This document shows, in pieces, positions 30,577-40,410 of a stretch of DNA of 64,000 bases. The stretch's first letter is position 1. Each line of letters opens with the position of its first letter. The notes beneath the pieces were generated by a model, which searched no databases, was not told the DNA's origin, and saw only the letters and a list, made by a program, of their open reading frames with translations. Both the position numbers and the translations under genes were made by a program. The stretch is from Mycolicibacterium porcinum (GTDB lineage: Bacteria > Actinomycetota > Actinomycetes > Mycobacteriales > Mycobacteriaceae), in NCBI GenBank assembly GCA_002086835.1, contig MVIG01000010.1:219339-283338 (forward strand), read 5' to 3'.

Positions 30577-32505
30577 TCAGGTCGACTGCAGGGTCAGCCG
30601 CGCCCCTGGATCGGCCGACAACGGCACATTGTGCCGCTGCAGCAGCCACGATGCGATGTTGTGGAACAGCGGCGCCGCCGAGGATCCCGGTGACCCGTCG
30701 GCCGCACGGTGCGGCGCGTCCATCATGATGCCCACGACGTACCGCGGATCGTCCGCGGGCGCCATCCCGGCGAAGGTGATCCAGTAGACGTCGTCGTAGT
30801 AGCAGCCGCACGCCGGATTGATCTGCTGGGCCGTACCCGTCTTGCCCGCGATCTGATAGCCCTCTACCGCGGCCTGCGGTCCGGTGCCCTGCTGCGCGCC
30901 CGTCGGATCGCGCTGCACGATGGCGCGGAACATGTTGCGCACCGTGCGCGCCGTCTCCGGTGTCACCACCCGGACGCCTTCGGGACGAGGCTCGTCGGTA
31001 CGGGTGCCGTCAGGGGCGATGGTGGACTTGATGATCCGCGGCGGCATGCGGACCCCGTCGTTGGCGATGGTCTGATACATCCCGGCCATCTGCAGCAACG
31101 TCATCGAAAGACCCTGTCCGATCGGCAGGTTGGAGAACGAGCTGCCCGACCACTGGTCGATGGGCGGCACCAGACCCCCGCTCTCACCGGGCAAACCGAC
31201 GCCGGTGCGCTGACCGAGCCCGAACCGGCGAACCATGTCGTAGAACCGGTCTGGCCCGACGCGCTGCGCCAGCATCAGGGTGCCGACGTTCGACGACTTC
31301 CCGAACACACCGGTCATCGTGTACGGCATCACACCGTGGTTCCACGCATCCCGGACCGTGACGCCGCCCATGTCGATCGAGCCGGGCACCTGCAGCACCT
31401 CGTCCGGATTGGCCAGCCCGTACTCGATCGCCGCGGAGGCCGTGATGATTTTGTTCACCGAACCGGGCTCGAACGGCGAGGACACCGGGAGGTTGCCCAT
31501 CTGCCGGCTCTCCTGCCGCCCGAGATCCTGACTCGGGTCGAACGTGTTGTCGTTCGACATCGCCAGTACCTCACCGGATTTCGCATCGAGCACCACAGCT
31601 GAGACGTTCTTGGCTCCCGAGGCATCCTTGGCCTGCTGCACCTGCTGCTGAACGTAGTACTGGATGTCGTCGTCCAGAGTCAGCTGCACCGTGGACCCGT
31701 TGACCGCGTCGTGCCGGTTGCGGTAGCTGCCGGGGATCACGACGCCGTCGGAACCACGGTCGTAGGTCACCGAACCGTCGGAACCGGCCAGCACCGAGTC
31801 GAGCGAGTCCTCCAGCCCCAACAGGCCGTGGCCGTCCCAGTCGATCCCGCCGACGATGTTGGCGGCCAGCGAACCGCCCGGGTACTGCCGCAGATCCTGC
31901 CGCTCGGCGCCGACCTCGGGGAACTTGTCCATGATCGCGCTGGCGATCGCGGGATCGACAGCGCGGGCCAGGTACACGAAAGTCTCGTTGCTCCTGAGCT
32001 TCTTGAGCACGGTCTTGAAATCGGGCCGGTTGTCCAGCCGGCCGGAGATCTCCTTGGCGATGTCGACGAGCCGGCGGTCCGGGTCGGGTGCCTCGCTGGA
32101 TTTGGCCTTGGCCTCGGCAAGCTGCTTGCGGACCCGGACCGGCTGGAACGTCAGCGCCTTGGCCTCGATCGTGAACGCCAGCTTGTCATCGTTGCGGTCG
32201 ACGATGCTGCCCCGCATGGCAGGGTTCACATCGGTGACCTTCAGCTGGCTGGCCGCCTCCGCACGCAGACCCGCAGCTCTTGGCACCTGAAGGGTGAACA
32301 ACTGCGCGGCCGCGATCACCAGCACGGCGATCATGACCACATTTCCGGCGCGGTTCCGGAACACGAAAGATGAGCTGCGCAAACCGGTTTCAGTAGCAGC
32401 AACCCTGGTGCGGCGAACCCGGGCCTCGTGTCCCGGTCCGGGCGAGGCCTTCTTGGCCCGCTGCGGCTTCGGTGTCTGACCCTGGCGGCCCGGGCGGCGG
32501 CTCAT
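30577..32505 (-). CDS. pbpB: Septal transpeptidase PBP3 / FtsI (class B penicillin-binding protein)
   Basis: This is a 642-residue class B PBP. A basic cytoplasmic N-terminus and one TM helix (about 50-68) precede the pedestal domain and the transpeptidase domain. The catalytic motifs are S349-V-N-K352 (EPGSVNKII), S404-S-N and K555-T-G (AGKTGTAQQ). A Cys-rich insertion NPACGCYYDD follows the KTG motif. It cross-links septal peptidoglycan in complex with FtsW. The ATG overlaps the stop of the ftsL-like gene by 4 bases. Confidence 0.96.
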   Translation of the reverse strand: MSRRPGRQGQTPKPQRAKKASPGPGHEARVRRTRVAATETGLRSSSFVFRNRAGNVVMIAVLVIAAAQLFTLQVPRAAGLRAEAASQLKVTDVNPAMRGSIVDRNDDKLAFTIEAKALTFQPVRVRKQLAEAKAKSSEAPDPDRRLVDIAKEISGRLDNRPDFKTVLKKLRSNETFVYLARAVDPAIASAIMDKFPEVGAERQDLRQYPGGSLAANIVGGIDWDGHGLLGLEDSLDSVLAGSDGSVTYDRGSDGVVIPGSYRNRHDAVNGSTVQLTLDDDIQYYVQQQVQQAKDASGAKNVSAVVLDAKSGEVLAMSNDNTFDPSQDLGRQESRQMGNLPVSSPFEPGSVNKIITASAAIEYGLANPDEVLQVPGSIDMGGVTVRDAWNHGVMPYTMTGVFGKSSNVGTLMLAQRVGPDRFYDMVRRFGLGQRTGVGLPGESGGLVPPIDQWSGSSFSNLPIGQGLSMTLLQMAGMYQTIANDGVRMPPRIIKSTIAPDGTRTDEPRPEGVRVVTPETARTVRNMFRAIVQRDPTGAQQGTGPQAAVEGYQIAGKTGTAQQINPACGCYYDDVYWITFAGMAPADDPRYVVGIMMDAPHRAADGSPGSSAAPLFHNIASWLLQRHNVPLSADPGARLTLQST

Positions 32506-33680
32506 ACGGCGGGAACCGGGGCGTTGACGGCGACGGCGGGTGCGGGCGCGGCAGCCGGGATGTGCGCCGCGGGCGCCGAGGGCCGGCTGAACTGTTCCAG
32601 CGGGACCGCGGGTCCCGGCGCAGCCGGCGCGGCCTGCACGGGTGCGGCCGGTGCCGGCGCAACCTGTGCAGGCGCGGGGGCGGCCGGTTCGGGGAGAACC
32701 GGTCCGGGCGCGATGGGAACACCCGCGACGGGCAGATGCGTCGGATCGGTCGCGGCCTGCGGAGCGGGGTCAACGGCGACCGGGGCGGGCGCAGGTGCCG
32801 CGAGCACATCCGGAGCGGCGGGAGGTGCCGCCGGGGCCGGTCCGGGCACCGGTGGCACCGCACCGGGAACACCGTGGGGTGCATCGGCCTGCGGAACCGG
32901 AATGCCCGGTACCGCAGGGGAACCCGCACGCGGGGTCCGAACCGTCAGCTCGCGCGGATCGAGCACCCGCGGGGCCGGAGGTGCGGGCGGGGCCGGCGGG
33001 GCCTCTTCCGGCAGCGGCGTGTTCAGCGGAGGCGGCGGCACGCCTTCGGCGGGCTTGGGGGTGCCGACGACGGTCCAGTTGCCTGCCGCATCCTGCACCA
33101 GGTGCGCGGTGTCGCGGGACGGGATCATCCCCAGGTTGCGGGCGGACTCGGCCAGCGCCGGAGCGGCCTGCGCCTCGAGCACATCGCGTTCCAGCGCCTC
33201 TTTCTGTTGCATCAGGCCCTCGTTGACCTGACGAGCGTGCCCCAGCTGATAGGACCGCTCGGCCGAACCGGTGGACAGCCACAGGGTGACCGCTAGTCCG
33301 AGGCCGAGCGCCGCGATCACCAGGACGACGAACGGAACTCGCGAGATCAGAACCCGCGGATTGAGCTCGATCGAGGCCAGCCGGGCCAGCAGGCGTTCCC
33401 GCAGCCGTACCCGTAGTGGCGGCCGGACAACCTTGGGGGCCTTGGCCTTACGCGCCTTGGCCCGGGCCTTGGCCTGGCTGGCACTCTTGGGCCGGGCCGG
33501 CCGTGTGCCCGGACGCTGAATCGGCCCGGTTCCCGGTGCGCTCCGTGCGGGGCGCTGCTCGGAACCCGGCCGGCGCTTACGCGGCGGAGCCTGTTCATTG
33601 CGTCGTCCGCTACGCGCGGGTTGACGCACCGGACGCCTGCGATCGGACTCACGCAGCTGCTCGGGTCGCTTCACCTTCAT
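32502..33680 (-). CDS. ftsL: FtsL-like bitopic division protein with Pro/Ala-rich extracytoplasmic tail
   Basis: The 392-residue protein stands where ftsL is expected, between rsmH and pbpB. A very basic N-terminal cytoplasmic region (~1-105) precedes one TM helix at about 112-136. A short coiled coil follows ([20 protein letters not shown], ~151-170), then the FtsL-type end [15 protein letters not shown]. After this the protein continues for ~190 residues of low-complexity Pro/Ala/Val sequence, which is not part of classical FtsL. The M. tuberculosis counterpart (Rv2164c, proline-rich) is also long. FtsL function is inferred from position and topology. Confidence 0.8.
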   Translation of the reverse strand: MKVKRPEQLRESDRRRPVRQPARSGRRNEQAPPRKRRPGSEQRPARSAPGTGPIQRPGTRPARPKSASQAKARAKARKAKAPKVVRPPLRVRLRERLLARLASIELNPRVLISRVPFVVLVIAALGLGLAVTLWLSTGSAERSYQLGHARQVNEGLMQQKEALERDVLEAQAAPALAESARNLGMIPSRDTAHLVQDAAGNWTVVGTPKPAEGVPPPPLNTPLPEEAPPAPPAPPAPRVLDPRELTVRTPRAGSPAVPGIPVPQADAPHGVPGAVPPVPGPAPAAPPAAPDVLAAPAPAPVAVDPAPQAATDPTHLPVAGVPIAPGPVLPEPAAPAPAQVAPAPAAPVQAAPAAPGPAVPLEQFSRPSAPAAHIPAAAPAPAVAVNAPVPAV

Positions 33681-34678
33681 GAGTTCCCCCCTTCCCCAAC
33701 CTTTTCCAGTGCCCGCAGCCGCACCGGAGCGCTACGCGGATTACGATCGATCTCGGCCTGGCGGGCCTTTTCGGCGCCGCGAGTCAATGTGACGAATTCG
33801 GGCTCGTGGCCGGGTAATTCGATGGGCAGGCCGGGCGGCGTCCGCGATGCGGTGGCCGCCGTGAACGCCTGCTTGACGATCCGGTCTTCCAGCGACTGAT
33901 AGGACATCACCACAATCCGGCCCCCGTCGACCAATGCGGCGAGGGCGGCCGGAAGCGCGGCTCGCAGGGAATCCAGCTCGCCGTTCACCGCGACCCGAAG
34001 TGCCTGGAAGGTGCGCTTGCCCGGATGCCCGCCCGTGCGGCGCGCCGGTGCCGGGATCGCCTCGTAGAGCAGCTCCACGAGTTCTCCGGTGGTGGAAAAC
34101 GGTTGCTGTGCACGCCGTTTGACGACCTTGTCGGCGATCCGGCCGGCGAAGCGCTCTTCGCCGTAATCACGCAGGATCCGGGCAATCGACTTGGCGTCAT
34201 AGGTGTTGAGGATGTCCGCCGCGGTCAGCGGCGCATCGGGATCCATCCGCATGTCCAGCGGCGCGTCCGTGGAGTAGGAGAAGCCGCGTTCGGCCTGGTC
34301 CAGCTGCATCGAGGACACGCCGAGGTCGAACAGCACGCCGTCGATCTGGCGGAAGCCGGATTCGGTGACGGCCCCGGTGATTCCGTCGTAGCGGGTCCGC
34401 ACCAGCCGGATCCGGTCGCCGAACGGGGCCAGGCGGGCGCCCGCGATGCCCAGTGCGTTGGGGTCGCGGTCCAGGCCGATGACCGTCAGGCCGGGAAAGT
34501 CGGTGAGAAAGCGTTCGCTGTGACCGCCCGCGCCGAGGGTGGCGTCCACCAGAACCGCGCCGGTTCCGTCGTCGTGGCGGCGGGTCAGTGCGGGAGCCAG
34601 CAACTCGACGCAGCGGTCGAGCAGCACCGGGATATGGCCGTGGCCCTCGGAGTCTGAGTGATCTGGGGAATGTGGCAC
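33677..34678 (-). CDS. rsmH: 16S rRNA (cytosine-1402-N4)-methyltransferase RsmH (MraW)
   Basis: This is a 333-residue SAM-dependent methyltransferase. Motifs are [14 protein letters not shown], the SAM loop [45 protein letters not shown] and the C-terminal [13 protein letters not shown]. The proposed GTG start at 34678 is preceded by a very strong ribosome site, GGAGGAGG, ten bases upstream. A longer start, ATG at 34858, would add 60 residues and overlap mraZ by 26 bp; M. tuberculosis annotations, as I recall, use such a long form with a similar LAYFPNAR segment. The stop overlaps the next start (ATGA). Confidence 0.9.
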   Translation of the reverse strand: MPHSPDHSDSEGHGHIPVLLDRCVELLAPALTRRHDDGTGAVLVDATLGAGGHSERFLTDFPGLTVIGLDRDPNALGIAGARLAPFGDRIRLVRTRYDGITGAVTESGFRQIDGVLFDLGVSSMQLDQAERGFSYSTDAPLDMRMDPDAPLTAADILNTYDAKSIARILRDYGEERFAGRIADKVVKRRAQQPFSTTGELVELLYEAIPAPARRTGGHPGKRTFQALRVAVNGELDSLRAALPAALAALVDGGRIVVMSYQSLEDRIVKQAFTAATASRTPPGLPIELPGHEPEFVTLTRGAEKARQAEIDRNPRSAPVRLRALEKVGEGGNS

Positions 34679-34832
34679 CGCTGAAACACCTCCTCCGCTC
34701 GGATTGGCCCCTGCACCGGGGTCTCTGTCCGAATCAACGGACCTGGCGTTGGGGAAGTACGCCAGGGCCAATTCGGGCAGAGGCCTCGTTGCACGGGCTA
34801 GGTCCAGGCCAGCCGCCGGTTGATGGGCCGCA

Positions 34833-35264
34833 TCAGAGGATGTCGCGCAGAGCTTCATCGGTGGCCGCGGAGAAGTTCTCTTCGTGGGTCTCCTGGTAGG
34901 ACTGCCAGGCTTCTGCGTCCCAGATCTCCAGGTAGTCGACCGACCCGATCACCACGCACTCCTTGGACAGGCTCGCGTAGCGACGGTGATCCGCCGACAG
35001 GGTGATCCGGCCCTGCGCGTCGGGATGCTGCTCATCGGTGGCGGCCGCCAAGTTGCGCAGAAACGCCCGTGCTTCGGGGTTCCTCCGCGATGCGTCAGCA
35101 GCGCGCCGGGCCACCTTTTCGAACTCGTCCCGCGGATACACGGCAAGGCTGTGATCTTGGCCCTTGGTGACCATCAACCCTCCTGCCAGTGCGTCGCGGA
35201 ACTTGGCGGGCAGCGTGAGCCGCCCCTTGTCGTCGAGCTTGGGCGTGTAGGTACCCAGAAACAT
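34833..35264 (-). CDS. mraZ: Transcriptional regulator MraZ
   Basis: The 143-residue protein has the two SpoVT/AbrB-like halves of Mra[21 protein letters not shown] and [18 protein letters not shown]. The DxKGR and DxQGR motifs mark each DNA-binding half. MraZ forms a ring and binds short direct repeats upstream of its own gene to control the dcw cluster. The ATG at 35264 has GGGAGGTG five bases upstream. It is the first gene of the cluster; matching repeat boxes lie ~95-135 bp upstream and again further up. Confidence 0.96.
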   Translation of the reverse strand: MFLGTYTPKLDDKGRLTLPAKFRDALAGGLMVTKGQDHSLAVYPRDEFEKVARRAADASRRNPEARAFLRNLAAATDEQHPDAQGRITLSADHRRYASLSKECVVIGSVDYLEIWDAEAWQSYQETHEENFSAATDEALRDIL

Positions 35265-35358
35265 CTGGACACCTCCCGCCACCCGGTTCGGATCTCCGAG
35301 TCGCTTGCGAGATCCAGGCCAGGCCTTCTGCCCTCCGAACGGGGCTCCGTTTCCCCGT

Positions 35359-35398
35359 TGGCCGCCACTTTACCCCACGATCCCCCACTTTGCTCCAT
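35359..35398 (-). promoter_or_regulatory. MraZ operator: GTGG boxes at exact 10-bp spacing
   Basis: On the minus strand the units ATGGAGCAAA, GTGGGGGATC, GTGGGGTAAA and GTGGCGGCCA follow each other with a strict 10-bp period. MraZ of other bacteria binds three or more TGGG-type repeats with this helical phasing. A TAAAGT hexamer that fits the -10 pattern lies inside the array (35367-35372), so bound MraZ would block it. This is consistent with autorepression. Confidence 0.72.
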
Positions 35399-35523
35399 TT
35401 AGTCGGTCGAGTTTGGGCTTTCTCCCCACCAGATCCCCCCAAAGCGACCCTGAACGCGCGCAGAAACCACGACTCCAGATAGCCGAAAAGGAAAAACCGC
35501 AGGTGAACGCCTGCGGCAGGAAG

Positions 35524-35583
35524 GTGGGGCGATGTGGGGCGAAAATCCCTGAGAATCTCGCGCACTCCCCCACACCGCCCCAC
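35524..35583. promoter_or_regulatory. Inverted pair of double MraZ-type boxes
   Basis: The plus strand carries GTGGGGCGATGTGGGG at 35524-35539 and the minus strand carries GTGGGGCGGTGTGGGG at 35583-35568. Each is two boxes in 10-bp register. The two arms form an inverted repeat (15 of 16 positions) around 28 bp. They may be distal MraZ operators, or if transcribed a large hairpin. There is no U-run, so a terminator is less likely. Confidence 0.55.
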
Positions 35584-35624
35584 GCGGGAACGCGACCGAA
35601 CTACTCGGCGTGTCGCTGAGCGAC

Positions 35625-35658
35625 AAAAAAAGGGGGCAGCCCCTTACGGGCTACCCCC
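35625..35658 (-). terminator. Rho-independent terminator of the DUF3040 gene
   Basis: Read on the minus strand, GGGGGTAGCCC pairs with GGGCTGCCCCC (11 bp with one G-U) around a 5-base loop, and a run of seven T follows at once. It lies 17 bp after the stop of the DUF3040 gene and insulates the mraZ control region from upstream transcription. Canonical L-shaped terminators like this are uncommon in mycobacteria. Confidence 0.9.
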
Positions 35659-35675
35659 TGAAACCGTCGACCGGC

Positions 35676-36077
35676 TCAGTCGTCGAACCGGCGGCGGAAC
35701 CGGTCTTCCATCCGGGTCGTGAACGACCCTCCGCGCTGGCGACGCTGCCGCGGTGCGTTGCCGGGGCCCTGGGCCGCACGGTCACGGCCTCCGGCCACCC
35801 GCGGACCCGTGACGGCGAACACCACGCCGGCGAACATCGCCACGAAGCCGAACACCGACAGAACCGGGAAACCGCCGAGCCACAGCGACTTCACCGCGAC
35901 ACCGACAACCAACAGCGCCAAACCGAGCACGAACAACAGCGCGCCCTGCAGCCTCCGCCGAGCAGATGGCGCGCGCAAGGTCCCACCGCGAACGCTCGAG
36001 GCGAACTTGGGATCCTCGGCATAGAGCGCGCTCTCGATCTGATCGAGCATGCGCTGCTCATGATCGGAGAGTGGCAT
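35676..36077 (-). CDS. DUF3040 membrane protein
   Basis: The 133-residue protein begins MPLSDHEQRMLDQIESALYAEDPKFAS, the DUF3040 signature. Two TM helices follow, about residues 48-66 and 71-91. The C-terminus is very Arg-rich (RQRRQRGGS, RFRRRFDD). Function is unknown; the family is actinobacterial and conserved upstream of mraZ (Rv2169c type). The ATG at 36077 has AAGGAGGG five bases upstream. It ends with a strong terminator. Confidence 0.88.
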   Translation of the reverse strand: MPLSDHEQRMLDQIESALYAEDPKFASSVRGGTLRAPSARRRLQGALLFVLGLALLVVGVAVKSLWLGGFPVLSVFGFVAMFAGVVFAVTGPRVAGGRDRAAQGPGNAPRQRRQRGGSFTTRMEDRFRRRFDD

Positions 36078-36305
36078 TCGTCCCTCCTTGCCGACGCCGC
36101 CGTCGCTTTTCAAAATTTCACATGCCCGCAATCACGGGCACCTAAGCCTAATGATACGAGGTCGATCCGAGCCGTACCACCTTGTTCGTACTCGATTGTA
36201 GGCCGTTCCGAGATCGCCCCGGTCGATGGGACCGGCCGCCGCACAACCGGATAATGCTGAAGATAATGAGCTCGGCAGCCGCCGGGCGGACGAAAGGCGA
36301 GGGCA

Positions 36306-36926
36306 TTGGCGACGTATCTGATCGATCTGTCGCCGGACGACATGAAGCGCCGGCTGCCCGAGGCGTTGCGCGTGTACGTCGACGCCATGCGCTACCCACG
36401 CGGAACCGAGGAACAACGCGCCGCCCTCTGGCTCGAACACACCCGGCGCGCCGGCTGGAAATGCGTGGCCGCCGTCGAGGTCACCGGCGCGGGCGCCGAA
36501 TCCAGTACCGACGCATCGGCCGCGCCCGGCACCACCGACCTGATCAACGCGCCGCTGCAGGGAATCGCCTACGGCTACAGCGGGGCCCCCGATCAGTGGT
36601 GGCAGCAGCAGGTCGTCTCCGGCCTGCAGCGGGTGGGCACCAGCCCAGGCAGCATCGCCGACCTGATGACCAGCTACTTCGAACTCACCGAGCTGCACAT
36701 CGAACCCCGCGCGCAGGGGCACGGCATCGGAGAGGCCCTGACCAGGCGACTCTTGAGCGGCCGTGCCGAATCTCACGTGCTGTTGTCCACCCCTGAGATC
36801 AATGGCGAGGCCAATCGAGCGTGGCGGCTGTACCGGCGGCTCGGCTTCACCGATGTGATCCGCGGTTACCACTTCGCCGGCGACCCACGGCCATTCGCCA
36901 TCCTCGGTCGCCCACTGCCGCTGTGA
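36306..36926 (+). CDS. GNAT-family N-acetyltransferase
   Basis: This is a 206-residue GNAT protein. The acetyl-CoA binding motif is in EPRAQGHGIGEALTRRLL (about residues 150-170), preceded by the ELTELHI strand and followed by the family's NRAWRLYRRLGFTDV. It corresponds to the Rv2170-type acetyltransferase next to lppM; the substrate cannot be deduced here. The start is TTG at 36306 with GAAAGG upstream; the 228-bp gap to the divergent DUF3040 gene holds GATAATG-type -10 candidates. lppM follows after 11 bp. Confidence 0.85.
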   Translation: MATYLIDLSPDDMKRRLPEALRVYVDAMRYPRGTEEQRAALWLEHTRRAGWKCVAAVEVTGAGAESSTDASAAPGTTDLINAPLQGIAYGYSGAPDQWWQQQVVSGLQRVGTSPGSIADLMTSYFELTELHIEPRAQGHGIGEALTRRLLSGRAESHVLLSTPEINGEANRAWRLYRRLGFTDVIRGYHFAGDPRPFAILGRPLPL

Positions 36927-36937
36927 CATCTGGCACG

Positions 36938-37654
36938 ATGACCAGCGTGCATGTCCGACCACCGAGCCGCCTACCCAGACGTAGTCGACGGACCCGACTG
37001 CTCACCCTGGTGATGTTGCTGCTGATCCTGCCCATGGCGGTGGGCTGCGTCCGGGTTCGCACCTCGATCACCGTCTCCCCCGACGACCGGGTGTCCGGCC
37101 AGATCATCGCGGCGGCAAAGCCGCGCAACGCCGACGACAAGGGCCCGCAGCTGCTCAACAACCTCCCGTTCGCCACGAAAGTGGCGGTCTCGGAGTACAG
37201 CCGCGACGACTACGTCGGCTCCCAGGCGGTGTTCTCCGACCTCTCGTTCGCCGAACTGCCCCAGCTGGCCGGGATGAGCCGCGACGCCGCCGGTGTCGAC
37301 ATCTCCCTGCGCCGCGCGGGAGACCTGGTGATCCTGGAGGGCCGGGTCGACCTCACCTCGCTGTCCGATCCACAGGCCGACGTTCTGCTGACCGTGTCGT
37401 TCCCCGGCGAGGTGACCTCGACCAACGGCGACCAGGTGAGTTCCTCGATCGTGGAATGGAAACTTCGGCCGGGCATCGTCAGCACCATGAACGCCCAGGC
37501 CCGCTACACCGACCCGAGCGCCCGGTCGTTCACCACCGCGACCATCTGGCTCGTCGTGGGCGCGTTCCTGGTCGCCGGAGTGATCGGCGCCCTGGCCTGG
37601 ATGAGCCGAGACACCTCGCCGAAGCCGGGCGACCCGGTCGCCGGCAGCGACTGA
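36938..37654 (+). CDS. lppM: Lipoprotein LppM
   Basis: This is a 238-residue lipoprotein. A basic N-terminus and hydrophobic segment LLTLVMLLLILPMAVGC end in a lipobox (MAVGC). A ~150-residue extracytoplasmic beta-rich domain follows (TSITVSPDDRVSGQI...). A C-terminal TM helix (~200-222) and a short cytoplasmic tail complete it. The LppM family is linked in M. tuberculosis to phagosome trafficking and binds PIM-like lipids, which fits the neighbouring mannolipid genes. It is in an operon with the acetyltransferase. Confidence 0.85.
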   Translation: MTSVHVRPPSRLPRRSRRTRLLTLVMLLLILPMAVGCVRVRTSITVSPDDRVSGQIIAAAKPRNADDKGPQLLNNLPFATKVAVSEYSRDDYVGSQAVFSDLSFAELPQLAGMSRDAAGVDISLRRAGDLVILEGRVDLTSLSDPQADVLLTVSFPGEVTSTNGDQVSSSIVEWKLRPGIVSTMNAQARYTDPSARSFTTATIWLVVGAFLVAGVIGALAWMSRDTSPKPGDPVAGSD

Positions 37655-37678
37655 CCGCGCGCTCCGGCGCACAGCTAA

Positions 37679-38860
<1,182 letters not shown>

Positions 38861-38877
38861 GAGACCGTCGCAACGAC

Positions 38878-40410
38878 ATGACACCTCTGCCGACCGAGGC
38901 CCCGAACTCCGGGGTCGCGCACCATATCTCGCGTCTCGCCACCTTCGCGGTATCAGCCGAAGCCCGACCCGCCCGGATCGGGTGCCTCGGCGCGGCGCTG
39001 CTGACTATCGGCGGGCTCGGCGCGGGCAGCACCCGGCTGCACGACCCGCTACTGGAGTCACTGCACCTGTCCTGGTTGCGGTTCGGGCACGGCCTGGTGC
39101 TGTCCTCGATCCTGTTGTGGGCCGGCGTCGCGGTGATGCTGATCGCCTGGCTGTGGCTGGGTCGGCGCGTGATCGACGGCACCGCCACCGAATACACCAT
39201 GGTGGCCACCACCGGGTTCTGGTTGGCACCGCTGCTGCTGAGCGTGCCGCTGTTCAGCCGTGACACCTACTCCTACCTCGCGCAGGGAGCGCTGCTGCGC
39301 GACGGCTTCGACCCGTACGTGGTGGGTCCGGTGGAGAACCCGAACTCCTTGCTGGACAACGTGAGTCCGATCTGGACGACGACCACCGCCCCCTATGGGC
39401 CTGCGTTCATCCTGGTGGCGAAGTTCGTCACGATCCTGGTGGGCGACGACGTGGTGGCCGGCACCATGTTGCTGCGGCTGTGCATGTTGCCCGGCCTGCT
39501 GTTGCTGATCTGGGCCGCACCCCGGATCGCCCGCCACGTCGGCGCCAACGGGGCCGCCTCGCTGTGGATCTGCGTGCTCAACCCGCTGGTGATCGTGCAC
39601 CTGATGGGCGGCGTCCACAACGAGATGCTGATGGTCGGGCTGATGATGGCCGCGATCGCGCTGACCTTCGCGGGCCGGCCGGTGATCGGGGTCAGCCTCA
39701 TCGCGATCGCCGTCGCCGTCAAGGCGACCGCCGGGCTCGCATTGCCGTTCCTGGTCTGGGTGTGGATGCGCCAATTGCGCGACAAGAGGGACCTGCCCGC
39801 GGTGCGCGCCTTCGCGGTCGCCACTGCCGCCTCGGTGCTGATCTTCGTGGCGGTGTTCGCGGTGACCTCGTTGCTGGCCGGCGTCGGCCTGGGCTGGCTG
39901 ACGGCGCTGGCCGGATCCGTCAAGATCATCAACTGGCTCACCGTGCCCACCGCGGCCGCCAACCTCATCAATGCCATTGGCGGTCTGATCTTTCCGGTCA
40001 ACTTCTACGCCGTGCTCGAGGTCGCCCGGATCATCGGCATTCTCACCATCGTGATCGCGCTGCCGCTGTTGTGGTGGCGCTATCGGCACACCGACCGCGA
40101 AGCCCTCACCGGCATCACCCTGGCCATGGTGGTGGTCGTGCTGTTCGTTCCCGCCGCTCTGCCCTGGTACTACACCTGGCCGCTGGCGGTGGCCGCCGCC
40201 CTGGTCCAGACCCGGCCCGCCATCGCGGCCATCGCGGGATTCTCCACCTGGATCATGGTGATGTGGAAACCCGATGGGGCGCATGGCATGTACTCGTGGG
40301 CACATGTGCTGCTGACCACGGCATGCGCCGTGGTCGCGTGGTACGCGCTCTACCGCGCGCCCGAGGCGCCTGCTGAGGCGCAGACGCAGAACCAGCCGTC
40401 AGTAAGCTAG
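38878..40410 (+). CDS. mptA: Alpha-(1->6)-mannopyranosyltransferase MptA
   Basis: This is a 510-residue GT-C membrane glycosyltransferase with about 13 TM helices. The catalytic first loop has VPLFSRDTYSYLAQGALL, with the conserved Asp. Other family segments are PYGPAFILVAKFVT, LMGGVHNEMLMVGL and FVPAALPWYYTWPLAVAAA. MptA extends the alpha-1,6-mannan backbone of lipomannan on the outer face of the membrane using decaprenyl-phosphomannose. The start at 38878 has GGAG upstream. Its end overlaps the convergent DNA-binding gene by 12 bp. Confidence 0.93.
   Translation: MTPLPTEAPNSGVAHHISRLATFAVSAEARPARIGCLGAALLTIGGLGAGSTRLHDPLLESLHLSWLRFGHGLVLSSILLWAGVAVMLIAWLWLGRRVIDGTATEYTMVATTGFWLAPLLLSVPLFSRDTYSYLAQGALLRDGFDPYVVGPVENPNSLLDNVSPIWTTTTAPYGPAFILVAKFVTILVGDDVVAGTMLLRLCMLPGLLLLIWAAPRIARHVGANGAASLWICVLNPLVIVHLMGGVHNEMLMVGLMMAAIALTFAGRPVIGVSLIAIAVAVKATAGLALPFLVWVWMRQLRDKRDLPAVRAFAVATAASVLIFVAVFAVTSLLAGVGLGWLTALAGSVKIINWLTVPTAAANLINAIGGLIFPVNFYAVLEVARIIGILTIVIALPLLWWRYRHTDREALTGITLAMVVVVLFVPAALPWYYTWPLAVAAALVQTRPAIAAIAGFSTWIMVMWKPDGAHGMYSWAHVLLTTACAVVAWYALYRAPEAPAEAQTQNQPSVS

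Larger units (their letters stand above)
35265..35675. other. 411-bp non-coding control region of the division cluster
   Basis: No coding capacity is supported in this gap. From the mraZ side it contains an untranslated leader (~95 bp), a four-unit MraZ-type box cluster (35359-35398), an isolated pair of G-rich boxes with 12-bp spacing (35424-35441), and a dyad of two double boxes (35524-35583). At the far end is the terminator of the DUF3040 gene (35625-35658). In M. tuberculosis, as I recall, IS6110 is inserted between these two genes; no insertion sequence is present here. Confidence 0.8.
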
